This document shows positions 7,785 through 17,200 of a stretch of 22,091 bases of DNA, in pieces. Below the pieces are notes generated by a model, which saw only the letters and a list, made by a program, of their open reading frames with translations, did not search any database and was not told the DNA's origin. The first letter of the stretch is position 1. Each line of letters begins with the position of its first letter. The stretch comes from an uncultured Clostridium sp. (GTDB taxonomy: Bacteria > Bacillota > Clostridia > TANB77 > CAG-508): the NCBI GenBank assembly GCA_900553405.1, contig USDF01000027.1, forward strand, positions 1-22,091, written 5' to 3'. Both the position numbers and the translations under genes were made by a program.

Positions 7785-8411
7785 TTATTTTACTTTTCCA
7801 AATAAATCGAATGGCCAAAATCTAATCCACACTTTACTTTCAATTTTTTCAAATGGAATACAACCAAATGCTCTACAATCTCCACTATATTCTCTATTGT
7901 CTCCTATTGCAAAAACATATCCCTCTGGAACTGTAAAGTCTGTTAAATATATACTTTTAGCTTCTGTTACTACATTTTCTTGTAAATAATCTTCTTTTAA
8001 TTCTTCACCATTAATGTATACTTTTCCATCTGCTATTTGTACATGTTCACCTGGAAGTGCTACTACCCTTTTTATATAACTCATTTTATTAACTTCTAAC
8101 ACATAATAGCAAAATTTCTCAAATACATTTTGTAGTTCATTATCATATACAGCTTTAACTCCAGTTGCAACAGATTGGCTTGGTGCTTCAAATGTAATTA
8201 TATCTCCTCTTTCTGGTGTATCATGAAATGTTCTATATAAACGATTTAAAACTAGTCTTTGGTTTTGTTTTAATGTTGGATACATTGAAGATTGCTTTAC
8301 AACTGTTGGTGTGCCAATAAAATATCTAATTAGCAATGCAAGAGCAACTGCAATTACAATACAATATGTCCATTCTAAAACTTCCTTTATAACTGCTTTT
8401 TTATCTATCAT
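7785..8411 (-). CDS. lepB: Type I signal peptidase
   Basis: This 208-residue membrane protease cleaves signal peptides on the outer face of the membrane. One N-terminal transmembrane segment spans about residues 13-32. The catalytic serine S42 is in KQSSMYPTL, and the general-base lysine K114 is in SYIKRVVALPGEH. Box E reads GDNREYSGDCRAFGCIP, keeping the conserved Ser, Asp and Arg but with Cys in place of the usual second Ser (DCR for DSR). Between the Ser and Lys boxes is an extra stretch of roughly 20-25 residues around FEKFCYYVLEVNKM. It has its own promoter and heads the lepB-holB-ricT-ferredoxin group. The start has an AGAGGA ribosome site. Confidence 0.92.
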   Translation of the reverse strand: MIDKKAVIKEVLEWTYCIVIAVALALLIRYFIGTPTVVKQSSMYPTLKQNQRLVLNRLYRTFHDTPERGDIITFEAPSQSVATGVKAVYDNELQNVFEKFCYYVLEVNKMSYIKRVVALPGEHVQIADGKVYINGEELKEDYLQENVVTEAKSIYLTDFTVPEGYVFAIGDNREYSGDCRAFGCIPFEKIESKVWIRFWPFDLFGKVK

Positions 8412-8445
8412 TATTCATTCCTCTTTTCTATAAACTAATATATTT

Positions 8446-8474
8446 ATTATATAAGCTTTTAAGCAATTTTTCAA
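8446..8474 (-). promoter_or_regulatory. Probable sigma-A promoter for lepB-holB-ricT-ferredoxin
   Basis: On the minus strand, TTGAAA (8474-8469) and TATAAT (8451-8446) are separated by exactly 17 bases; the lepB ATG is 35 bases downstream. The -10 box is a perfect consensus. Confidence 0.65.
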
Positions 8475-8533
8475 CCTTTTTTAATATTTTTTCAACAGAC
8501 AAAAGTAACTAGTTCCAAATGTTCAAAGTTTAT

Positions 8534-9967
8534 CTATTTAGTTGGAATTCTTATTACTACTTCAGTTCCTTTTCCTTTTTCACTCTTTATGTCTATACTT
8601 CCCTTATTTTGATCCAATATTTCTTTTGCAATTGAAAGTCCTAAGCCTGTTCCTCCCATTTCTCTTGTACGTGCTTTATCAACTCTATAAAAACGTTCAA
8701 AAATTCTATTTAAATCTTCTTCTGGAATACCTATTCCATTGTCTATTATTTTTATATAAGCATCATTATATACGAAACCTACATATATTTTTATATTTCC
8801 GTTTTCTGGAGTATATTTAATACTATTTGTCATTATGTTTAAAACCACTCTTTCAATACCATCTTTATCTGCTTTTACTGGTGGAACATTTGCAGTCACA
8901 AAGCATTCAACTTCATGACCCTTTTTATTTATTTCTAATTGCAATTTTTCTTGACATTTCTTTACTAAATCTCCCAAATCAAATTCAGTAATTTCTTTTT
9001 TGACTTTGTTATTATCATAGCGAGATAATATAAGTAAATCTGTAACCAATTTTGCCATTCTTCTTGCTTCAGAAGCTATTACATTTAAGAATTTGTCTTG
9101 TGTTTCTTTATCATATTCACATTCTAATAATGTATCTGCATACCCCATAATTGATGTAATAGGTGTTTTTAATTCATGCGATACATCTGCAACAAACTCT
9201 TTTCTCATATTATCTAGTTTTACGTGTTCTGTAATATCTTGTATAACAGCAATAACCCCTGCTGCTATTTCTTGTTCATCTTTAAAAGATGCAAAGAAAA
9301 TATTTAAATATTTATCTTCCACTTGAACCCTTTGTTCTGATGAAGTCCAATTTTCCAAGTATATTGTCTTTTCCAAATTTATATCTATGTTTAATTTACT
9401 AAATATTTTATCAAATGTATTTTCATTTTCTGTCAAATTTAATAATTCAGTAGCAGCTGGATTTATATGCATAATATTTCCTTCAATATCAAATGCTATA
9501 ATTCCATCTGTCATATGAAGTAAAATTGTTTCTATTTGTCTTTTTTGTCTATTTACTTCTTTTAAATTTTCTCTTAATTCATTTGTCATTAAATTAAATG
9601 CACCTGTTAAATCATCTACATTTGTTTTTTTACCATTTTCTAATTCTAGACTTTCACCTGCAGCTATCTTTGGTGCACTATCTATTAATTTAGCAATTGG
9701 ATCCAATATAACTTTTGCAACAAAAATTCCTATTAATATTGAAATTAAACCATACACAGAAATTAAAATTATTGTAATTACTTTTATATCATGTACTTGT
9801 GTAGCTATCAATTCTTGATATTTAATTAATTCTTCTTCATTTTGTGCAAGTATTCCTAAATCAATATTTTGTAAATTATATATAAAAGCTATTCCTATTC
9901 CACCAATTAATATAATTCCAAGTATACTAAAAATTAATATTATTTTTAATTGTACATTTTTTATCAT
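8534..9967 (-). CDS. PhoR/WalK-type sensor histidine kinase
   Basis: This 477-residue membrane kinase has two transmembrane segments (about residues 8-30 and 63-86) with only about 30 residues outside. A HAMP linker follows (about 87-140), then a PAS domain (about 150-255, with HMTDGIIAFDIEGNIMHINP). The HisKA box FVADVSHELKTPITSI has H264 as phosphoacceptor. The HATPase domain has N-box NIMTNSIKYTPENG, G1 DNGIGIPEEDL, FERFYRVD and G2 GGTGLGLSIAKEI. The short outer loop lacks room for the outer PAS-like domain of Bacillus WalK, so sensing is probably in the membrane or in the cytosolic PAS domain. The ATG at 9967 has AAGGAG at the right distance; an upstream ATG at 10000 lies inside a terminator hairpin and was rejected. 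Partner regulator: 10031-10762. Confidence 0.92.
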   Translation of the reverse strand: MIKNVQLKIILIFSILGIILIGGIGIAFIYNLQNIDLGILAQNEEELIKYQELIATQVHDIKVITIILISVYGLISILIGIFVAKVILDPIAKLIDSAPKIAAGESLELENGKKTNVDDLTGAFNLMTNELRENLKEVNRQKRQIETILLHMTDGIIAFDIEGNIMHINPAATELLNLTENENTFDKIFSKLNIDINLEKTIYLENWTSSEQRVQVEDKYLNIFFASFKDEQEIAAGVIAVIQDITEHVKLDNMRKEFVADVSHELKTPITSIMGYADTLLECEYDKETQDKFLNVIASEARRMAKLVTDLLILSRYDNNKVKKEITEFDLGDLVKKCQEKLQLEINKKGHEVECFVTANVPPVKADKDGIERVVLNIMTNSIKYTPENGNIKIYVGFVYNDAYIKIIDNGIGIPEEDLNRIFERFYRVDKARTREMGGTGLGLSIAKEILDQNKGSIDIKSEKGKGTEVVIRIPTK

Positions 9968-9983
9968 GTTTGTTCTCCTTCTT

Positions 9984-10027
9984 ATAAAAAATAGATGCAC
10001 AAAAGGGAATGTTCCTCTTTGTGCATC
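9984..10027 (-). terminator. Terminator-like hairpin between response regulator and kinase genes
   Basis: On the minus strand GATGCACAAA (10027-10018) pairs perfectly with TTTGTGCATC (10003-9994). Further pairing is possible inside (GGA/TCC), and the hairpin is followed by TATTTTTTA. It begins 3 bases after the regulator's stop codon and ends 16 bases before the kinase start region, so some transcripts would stop before the kinase. Confidence 0.65.
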
Positions 10028-10030
10028 CTT

Positions 10031-10762
10031 TTATTTTGATGCTATATAATAGCCTACTCCTCTTTTAGTAATAAGTATTTTTGGATTTGATGTATCTTTT
10101 TCTATTTTTTCTCTAATTCTTCTTACTGTAACATCAACTGTACGAATATCTCCATAGTACTCGTAACCCCATACTTTTTCTAATAAAACCTCTCTTGTAA
10201 CAACTTGTCCAGGTTGATTTGCTAAATATTTTAGAACCTCAAATTCTCTTAAAGTTAAGTCCATTACTTCACCTCTAACTTTAACTTCAAATTTATTTAG
10301 GTCTAAACTTAAATCTCCTACAGTTATAACATTTGAGTCTTCTTTACTATCATTTTCTCCACCTTCTGTAGCTATATTGGCCAATTCTGCTTTTCTTAAA
10401 TTTGCTTTAACTCTTGCCATTAATTCTCTAACACTAAATGGTTTTGTAATATAGTCGTCTGCACCTAACTCTAGTCCTAATATTTTATCTATTTCCTCAT
10501 CTTTAGCAGATATCATTAAAATAGGAATGTTTAAAGTTTGTCTTATTCTTTTGCAAACTGCTAATCCATCCATTTTAGGTAGCATGATATCTAATAATAC
10601 TAAATCTGGTTTTTCGTTTAATGCTATTTTTACTGCCTCTTCTCCATCATTTGCTTCTAATGTATTATACCCTTCTTTTTGTAGATTGTATACAAGCATA
10701 TCTACTATTGTCTTTTCGTCATCTACAATCAAAATTGTTTTTTTACCTAAATTTTCTTCCAT
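10031..10762 (-). CDS. OmpR/PhoB-family response regulator (WalR/PhoP-like)
   Basis: This 243-residue DNA-binding regulator is probably phosphorylated by the adjacent kinase. The receiver domain (about residues 9-123) shows ILIVDDEKT, the phospho-acceptor D58 in LVLLDIMLPKMDG, ISAKDEE, and the conserved Lys in DDYITKPFSVREL. The C-terminal winged-helix domain (about 145-240) includes LTLREFEVLKYLANQPGQVV, VWGYEYYGDIRTVDVTVRR and RGVGYYI, as in the WalR/PhoP group. A linker of about 20 polar residues rich in Glu, Asp and Ser joins the two. The ATG has AAAGGCGG upstream. It is the first gene of the two-gene operon, with its own promoter at 10806-10834. Which regulon it controls is not visible. 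Confidence 0.93.
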   Translation of the reverse strand: MEENLGKKTILIVDDEKTIVDMLVYNLQKEGYNTLEANDGEEAVKIALNEKPDLVLLDIMLPKMDGLAVCKRIRQTLNIPILMISAKDEEIDKILGLELGADDYITKPFSVRELMARVKANLRKAELANIATEGGENDSKEDSNVITVGDLSLDLNKFEVKVRGEVMDLTLREFEVLKYLANQPGQVVTREVLLEKVWGYEYYGDIRTVDVTVRRIREKIEKDTSNPKILITKRGVGYYIASK

Positions 10763-10805
10763 AGAAAAAATCCGCCTTTCTTTTCTAAGACATTATTTTA
10801 CTATA

Positions 10806-10834
10806 TTTATATCATAATCTTCTTTATTGTACAA
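10806..10834 (-). promoter_or_regulatory. Probable sigma-A promoter for the two-component operon
   Basis: On the minus strand, TTGTAC (10834-10829) and TATAAA (10811-10806) are separated by 17 bases, about 44 bases upstream of the regulator start codon and just after the terminator of the preceding gene. Confidence 0.5.
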
Positions 10835-10865
10835 GTATTTTGCAAAAGTTTTTTATATGAATATA

Positions 10866-10891
10866 AAAAGACGTTAACTCTAACGTCTTTT
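10866..10891 (-). terminator. Intrinsic terminator of the small membrane protein gene
   Basis: A perfect 11-bp stem (AAAAGACGTTA / TAACGTCTTTT) with a 4-base loop ends in a T-run on the minus strand. The stop codon of the gene at 10880-11146 lies in the loop and first stem base, so gene end and terminator overlap. Confidence 0.75.
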
Positions 10892-11146
10892 CAATACCTT
10901 ATGAAATTTTTTAGTTAAAAATCTAATTCCATAAGCAGCCAATTGGGCTGAAAGGATAAATATTACGGCCAATGCTATATATAGTTCCATCCGCACTATT
11001 TTATTGCCTATTACATAAGTATTCTGTACATATACGGGTAAAAATTCACCTGATAAATACATTAACATTATTGTAATCATTGAAGCAAGAGCTCCAAGCA
11101 ATCCAAGTGTACTATATAATGTAGCTTTTACGATGTTTTTTCTCAT
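10880..11146 (-). CDS. Small two-helix membrane protein of unknown function (88 residues)
   Basis: The sequence begins MRKNIVKATLYSTLGLLGAL and contains two predicted transmembrane segments (about residues 10-32 and 52-74) joined by a loop (FLPVYVQNTYVIGNKIVRME). It ends in a strongly basic tail, KKFHKVLKRR, suggesting both ends face the cytoplasm. I do not recognise the family. The start codon is preceded by AAAAGGAG, with a promoter at 11189-11217 and a terminator overlapping its stop, so it appears to be a separate, real transcription unit. It sits between the two-component genes and the giant glucan synthase gene and could be an accessory to either, but nothing in the sequence shows that. 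Confidence 0.75.
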   Translation of the reverse strand: MRKNIVKATLYSTLGLLGALASMITIMLMYLSGEFLPVYVQNTYVIGNKIVRMELYIALAVIFILSAQLAAYGIRFLTKKFHKVLKRR

Positions 11147-11188
11147 GATGTTTTCTCCTTTTTTATATAAAAATTTATAACTACTTAT

Positions 11189-11217
11189 ATTTTACCACAT
11201 TTTTACGCTTTTTGCAA
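11189..11217 (-). promoter_or_regulatory. Possible promoter for the small membrane protein gene
   Basis: On the minus strand, TTGCAA (11217-11212) and TAAAAT (11194-11189) are separated by 17 bases. It begins immediately after the stop of the glucan synthase gene, about 40 bases before the start codon it would serve. Confidence 0.45.
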
Positions 11218-11218
11218 A

Positions 11219-14200
11219 TTACATAATTATCTCTATATTATATATGCCTCCATCTTCACTTAATTTAACCTTTTTATCTTCTATTACATAACCATTTACA
11301 ATCATTGTTTCCACTCCTGTATTTTTTCTATTGTAATTTTCAACCTTTATATTGTAAATGCTGTTTCCATATTTATACCTTATTTTATACTCTTTCCAGT
11401 CAGCTGAAATACATGGATTTATAGATAAATATCCTTTGTTTATAGTTAATCCTAAAATATAATGAAGTCCCGCTTCATACATCCATGAACTAGAACCTGT
11501 ATACCATGTCCATCCACCTCTTCCTGCTAAATTTTTCTGTCCATATATATCTGCTGCAACTACATAAGGTTCTACTTTATATTTTGAAGCTGTTTCCTTT
11601 GTTCTTGCATGTTCTATTGGATTTATCATTCTAAATAATTCTACTGCTTTATCCCCAAAACCAAGCATTGCTTCTGCAATAATTGCCCATATTGCTGCAT
11701 GTGTGTATTGTCCACCATTTTCTCTTGTCCCTGGAAGATATGCTTTTATATAACCTGGCTCTAATTTAGATTTTTCAAAAGGAGGATCAAGTAATTTTAT
11801 TATTCCACTTTCTTTATCTACTAAATGATTTTCTAATGATTCCATTGAGATGTATTTTTTGTCATTATCTCCTGCTTTTGAAATAACAGACCAGCTTTGT
11901 GATATTCCGTCTATTTTACATTCTTCATTTTGAATTGTTCCTAAAATATCTCCATTATCTGTGTATGCTCTTCTAAACCATCTGCCGTCCCATGCATTAT
12001 TATTTAGTGCTTTCTTTAGATTTTCTACAATTTTTTGATATTTTTGAATTTTGTTTTCAAGTTCTATTGTTTCTGAAACACTCTTTTCGTCTTGTGCATT
12101 CTGTTTTTCTAACTCTTTATTCTGAATATCAATACTTCCCGTTACCACATTATCTTCATTTTCTAACTCTTGTTTCTTTTCTTCACAAATTAAAATCCAT
12201 CTTTGTAGAACATTATATAAGAAAAAGCCAAGCCATACACTTTCACCTTTTCCTTTATTCCCTACTTCACTAAATCCATCATTCCAATCTCCTGAACCTA
12301 TTTTAGGAAGTCCATTCTCTCCAAATTTTAAAGACCTTTCTATTGCTCTTTCACAATGCATAAAAATACTTTCCTCTATATTACTACTTTCATACCTATC
12401 ATATCTTTCATCTGTACTTTCTCCTAAAATCTCTCCTACTATATAGTTCGTTTTTTCTTCTAAAATACTATAATCCCCTGTATTTTCAATATATTCTTCC
12501 ACCAAATATACTAACCATAATAAGTCATCTGAAAATTTTGTTCTAATTCCTCTAGAAGTTTCTTCATGCCACCAATGTTCTACGTCTCCTTCTATAAATT
12601 GATGCTTGCTATGCTTTATAATTTGTTTCTTTATTATTTCTGGTGAAAAATATTTTAAAGCAATTGTATCTTGCAATTGGTCTCTAAAACCAAATGCTCC
12701 ACCAGATTGATAGAAGCCGCTTCTTGCCTTCAACCTACAAGATATAGTTTGATAAATAAGCCATCCATTCATTAGTATATTAAATGATTCCATTGGTGTT
12801 TCCACTTGCACTCTACCTAAAAATTCTTCCCAACACCTTCTTACTTTTTCTAATTCTTCTTCCGCCTTTTCTACTTTACTATATTTATAAACTTTATCTT
12901 GACAATCTATTAAACTTTGCTCACTACCTAACATGAAAGATATTTTTTTCTTTTCAAAAGATTCTAATTCTACTTCAATTTGAATTGCTACAATTCCATC
13001 TTTTCCTAAACTATTTTTATTATTTAAACTTACTTTCTTTAGTGCCTCTGGATTTGAAATATTCCCTTTTCCAAAAAAGAATTTCTTGTCCGCCGTATAT
13101 GATTTTATTTTTTCATTGCATGACACATAAATAATTTCTTTAAAGTCTGTATTGGTCTTGTTTTCCAATGTTATCATGTTATCGTTTTCTTTAAAATCTA
13201 GATTTATATAATCCTTTGTTTGTAACTTATTTTCACCTAATACCGGTTTTATATAATACACAAAATTCAATTTTTTCTTTTTAGGAGATAAGTTTTTAAG
13301 TTCTAATAAAGAAACTTTTATATTATCTTTTTCTGGCACAAATGTTGTAAGATTTTGTTCTATTTGCATACTTGAATGTCTGTAATTTGCATACCCAAAT
13401 CCATATTCTACTTCGTATTGTTTTTCATCTGGCATAGGATTTAAAGTTACTGACCAAGTATTTAGGCTTTGGGCATCTTGCATATAAATTACTTCCGAAG
13501 GAGTATCTAACACTTGATTATTACTCCATGCAGTCAATTTATTTAATCCACTATTTTTGCTCCAAGTAAAGCCTCCTCCTGCTTCTGTAACTAATGTCCC
13601 AAAAGTATCATTTGCCATAACATGACTCCATACTGTAGGAAGCCTATTTTCTTTATCTACTATCATTTTGTATTTACTTCTATCTTGTGAAAATCCTCCA
13701 TACTCGTTGTTATATAAAAGATTTTCTGGTAAGGATATTTTACTTTTTTCTTCTTCAAAACCTTCAAAGTTTGTTTTTATTTTTTCTTCTATTTGTTTTA
13801 TATTTTCTAAATATTCATCTTCTAAATCTTCTAATTGCCTTGCTACTGGACCTTTTTTCGTATCTATTATAAGGTTTGAATAGAATTCCACTACTTCAAA
13901 ATCTTCATTTTCTAGTACATAAATTCCACCTCTTATGTTTTGTACATAAGATAAATTCAAGTTCATTATTGTATTTTGTATTGTTTCTTTTGTATATTTT
14001 TCGTAACTATTTGGTTCTTCATTTAAAATTACTAAATCTATTTCTACATTTTTTAATCTAAAGAATTCATATGCTTTTAATATTTCTTCCAAATTATCTT
14101 TTTCATTACTACTACTTATTTTTACAAGTAATATTGGTAAATCTCCTGAAATTCCATACTTCCATAGTTCTTCTTTAGGATAATATTTTTTACTATACTT

Positions 14201-17200
14201 TTCTTTTGATTGAATAGGGTTCTCAAATAAAAGGTATCCTAATATTTTTTGATAAGTTACTATTTGCTTTGCATTTAATCTTAAATATCTTGCTTCTGTA
14301 TCTGCTTTTGCAATTGATAATTCAAATGCTTTCTTAATCTCTTCTTCTCTTTGATATTGCTTAATATTTTGTATTACTTCTTCTCTATTTTCTGAAGCGC
14401 AAATTATAAGGCTAAAGTTAGCTATTTGTTCTGGCTCTAAGCATATTGTTCTTCTTAATGCTAAAATTGGATCTGTTACCAAATCTATTCTTTTAGAAAA
14501 TGGTTTAGAATTTTTTACCATTGTAGGAACTTCAAAATTATTTCTTCCTACAAATTTCTCTTTGTCTATTTCATATTCTAAATCTCCTATTACATTATCA
14601 TTTGTATATAAAGACACTGCTAAATATAAGCCTTTTTCTGTATTTTTCCTGTCTTTTCTTTTTATTATAAAAATATTTTCATCTTCTAAATATTCATATA
14701 TTAAAAATAATTTTTGAAATGCGGGATGTGAATTATATTCTGTTTGTGAGGCAAGTGCTGGTTCTAACACACTTGTTATTTCTATTGTCTCATTTTCTAC
14801 ACCATTGTTTTGCAACTCTAAATTTCGTATTTCAACTGGCGTTTTTTCATTTGTACTAGCTATTGTTACTTTGCAAGTACTTTTTATTGCCCCATCTGTT
14901 CTTTTTATTTTATCTGAATCTTCTGTAAATACTATTTCATATTTATCTGCTTTTATATTATCATTTCTATTGTTAATGCTCCAAATCCTTTTATTTTTAA
15001 TATTTTTTAGATAGAATAAAATTCCTTGTTCTTCTGTTTCATCTTCTGTTACATTATATTTATTTATTAAATAATTTTTATATTTACTATAACCTTTTCC
15101 TTTTACATCCATTACTATACTATAATTATCATTAGATATTATATTACAAATTGGAAGTGTTTCTTTTGTTTTTGTAAACACCCTTTGTGCATAATTTTCG
15201 TAGTCTTGGTAGGTTATTTTTACTGGTTTTATTTTTTCTTCTTTTGTTATAATTCTGTTTTCTGGCATTACTTCTTGAAGTAAAATTGATGTTGCTTCTA
15301 TTTCTGGATTTTCCATAAATCTTTTTTGTAAAATATTATCATTAAAAAAGTTGTTAATTGATAATAAGATAAGTGCCTGATGATGTGCCATATAGGTTTT
15401 TATAGGCATTTGTTTTTTGCCTTTTGGCATACGTATAGGCGTATAGTCCATAGATTCATAAAATCCATATTGATTGTATATTCCTTGTTTTTCTAGTTCT
15501 TTTAAATTTGCTATTACTTCTTTTGGTTCTATTAAAAGTGCCATAAAAGAAGCATAACTTGCAACTACCATGTCTTCCTCTAACCCTCTTTTTAGTCCAA
15601 GCCACGGAATCCCTATTGCCTTATATTGATAGTTGTTATTCAAGTCTTTTAAATAATATGCTGTTTCAGAAAATCCCCAAGGTATTCCTAATTTTTTTGC
15701 ATATTCTTTTTGGCTCATTAGCATAAATTTTATAGATTCATCTAACAAACTTCCTTCTTCTTGTTTTATTATTACATTTGGCATTAAATACTCAAATGCT
15801 GTTCCAGACCAAGAAATCAATCCATTATACCCATTTATAGCTGTCATTGTTCTACTTAAATGTCCCCAATGTTTTGATGGAATATCTTTTTTGCTTATTG
15901 CAACAAAGCTTGCACTTCTTGCTTCAGAAGCCAACAAATCATAATAAGAATCTGTTAATTTATTCTCTTCTATATTAAATCCTATAGAAAATAGCCCTTT
16001 TTCCTCATCATAAAGCTTTGAAAAATCTGCATTTGCTATAGGTATATCTTCTACTTTTTGGTCCGCCCAATCAGGAATAAAACCTAATAATTTTTCTTTT
16101 GTTTCTATATCTAATTCTATTTGCCCAGTTACAATTTTTTCTTTTATATCTTTGTAAAATTGTTTTAAAACATATACATAACCCACAAAATTTCCACTAT
16201 CTACTGTTGATATATAACGTGGAATTAATGGTTCTAATGTTTTTATATTGTACCAATTATATAAATGACCATTCCATTTTGGAAGTTCATTTACTGTTAC
16301 TAACATATTATTCAATAATTCTAGTGTGCTTTCTAATGTTTCATAACCTAAATCATAACTAGAAATTATACTTAAAAAAGCAAGTCCAATATTTGTAGAT
16401 GATGTTCTATTTACAAAATAAGGAGTTCTATCCTCTTGGTAATTATCTGGTGGTAAATAGTTATTTTCTTTAGTTATACTCTCTTTAAAAAATAGCCATG
16501 TTTTTTCGCCTATATTATTTAAATATTCTTTTTCTTTATTTGTAACTTTATTAATTGCTTGTTGTTTTTCCTCTTTTTTGCTTATATACCAAAATGCGAA
16601 TGGTGCAATGAGCCATAATAGAGATAATATAAACAAAAATATATACATTGTTTCTTTTTTATTTGCAATAGAATAAATTATTCCCACTACACCAAAAACT
16701 ACATTTGCAAACATACTCTTGTAATATGAAATCAAATTATTTTTAGCTAATTTTTCCGCATCTTCTGAAGTAGTCCATTCTAGAAAATGTTTTTTAGAAA
16801 TCTTTTGTCTATAAATAGTTCTTATAATAGCATCAAGTGAAAAATATGCTTTGTCTGGTAAAGAAATTAAACTTAATACTCCTCTTATAAAACTTGCAAA
16901 TAAAGAATATATTCTAGGACTAAATGACTTTGTGTGCATTTGCCCTTCTTTTTTATAAATAATTCTATTTGCAATGTCTAATATTAATGGAAACATTGCC
17001 CATATTACAATAAGCCAAGCAAATACACCTACTTTAAAATTTAAAAATAACTTTGTTGTAAATAGTATAATTAAGCTTAACATTGAAAATACAGGAGTTA
17101 GAGCTCTTATCAAATTGTCTATTATTTTGTATCTAGATAATGTATTTAAAGGATTATTTTTTTCTCTCAATTTTTTATCTATTATTTTATTTCCTGACCA

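Noticed and set aside
9968..10000. Eleven-residue N-terminal extension of the sensor kinase
   Set aside because: It starts inside the intercistronic hairpin; AAGGAG fits the ATG at 9967.
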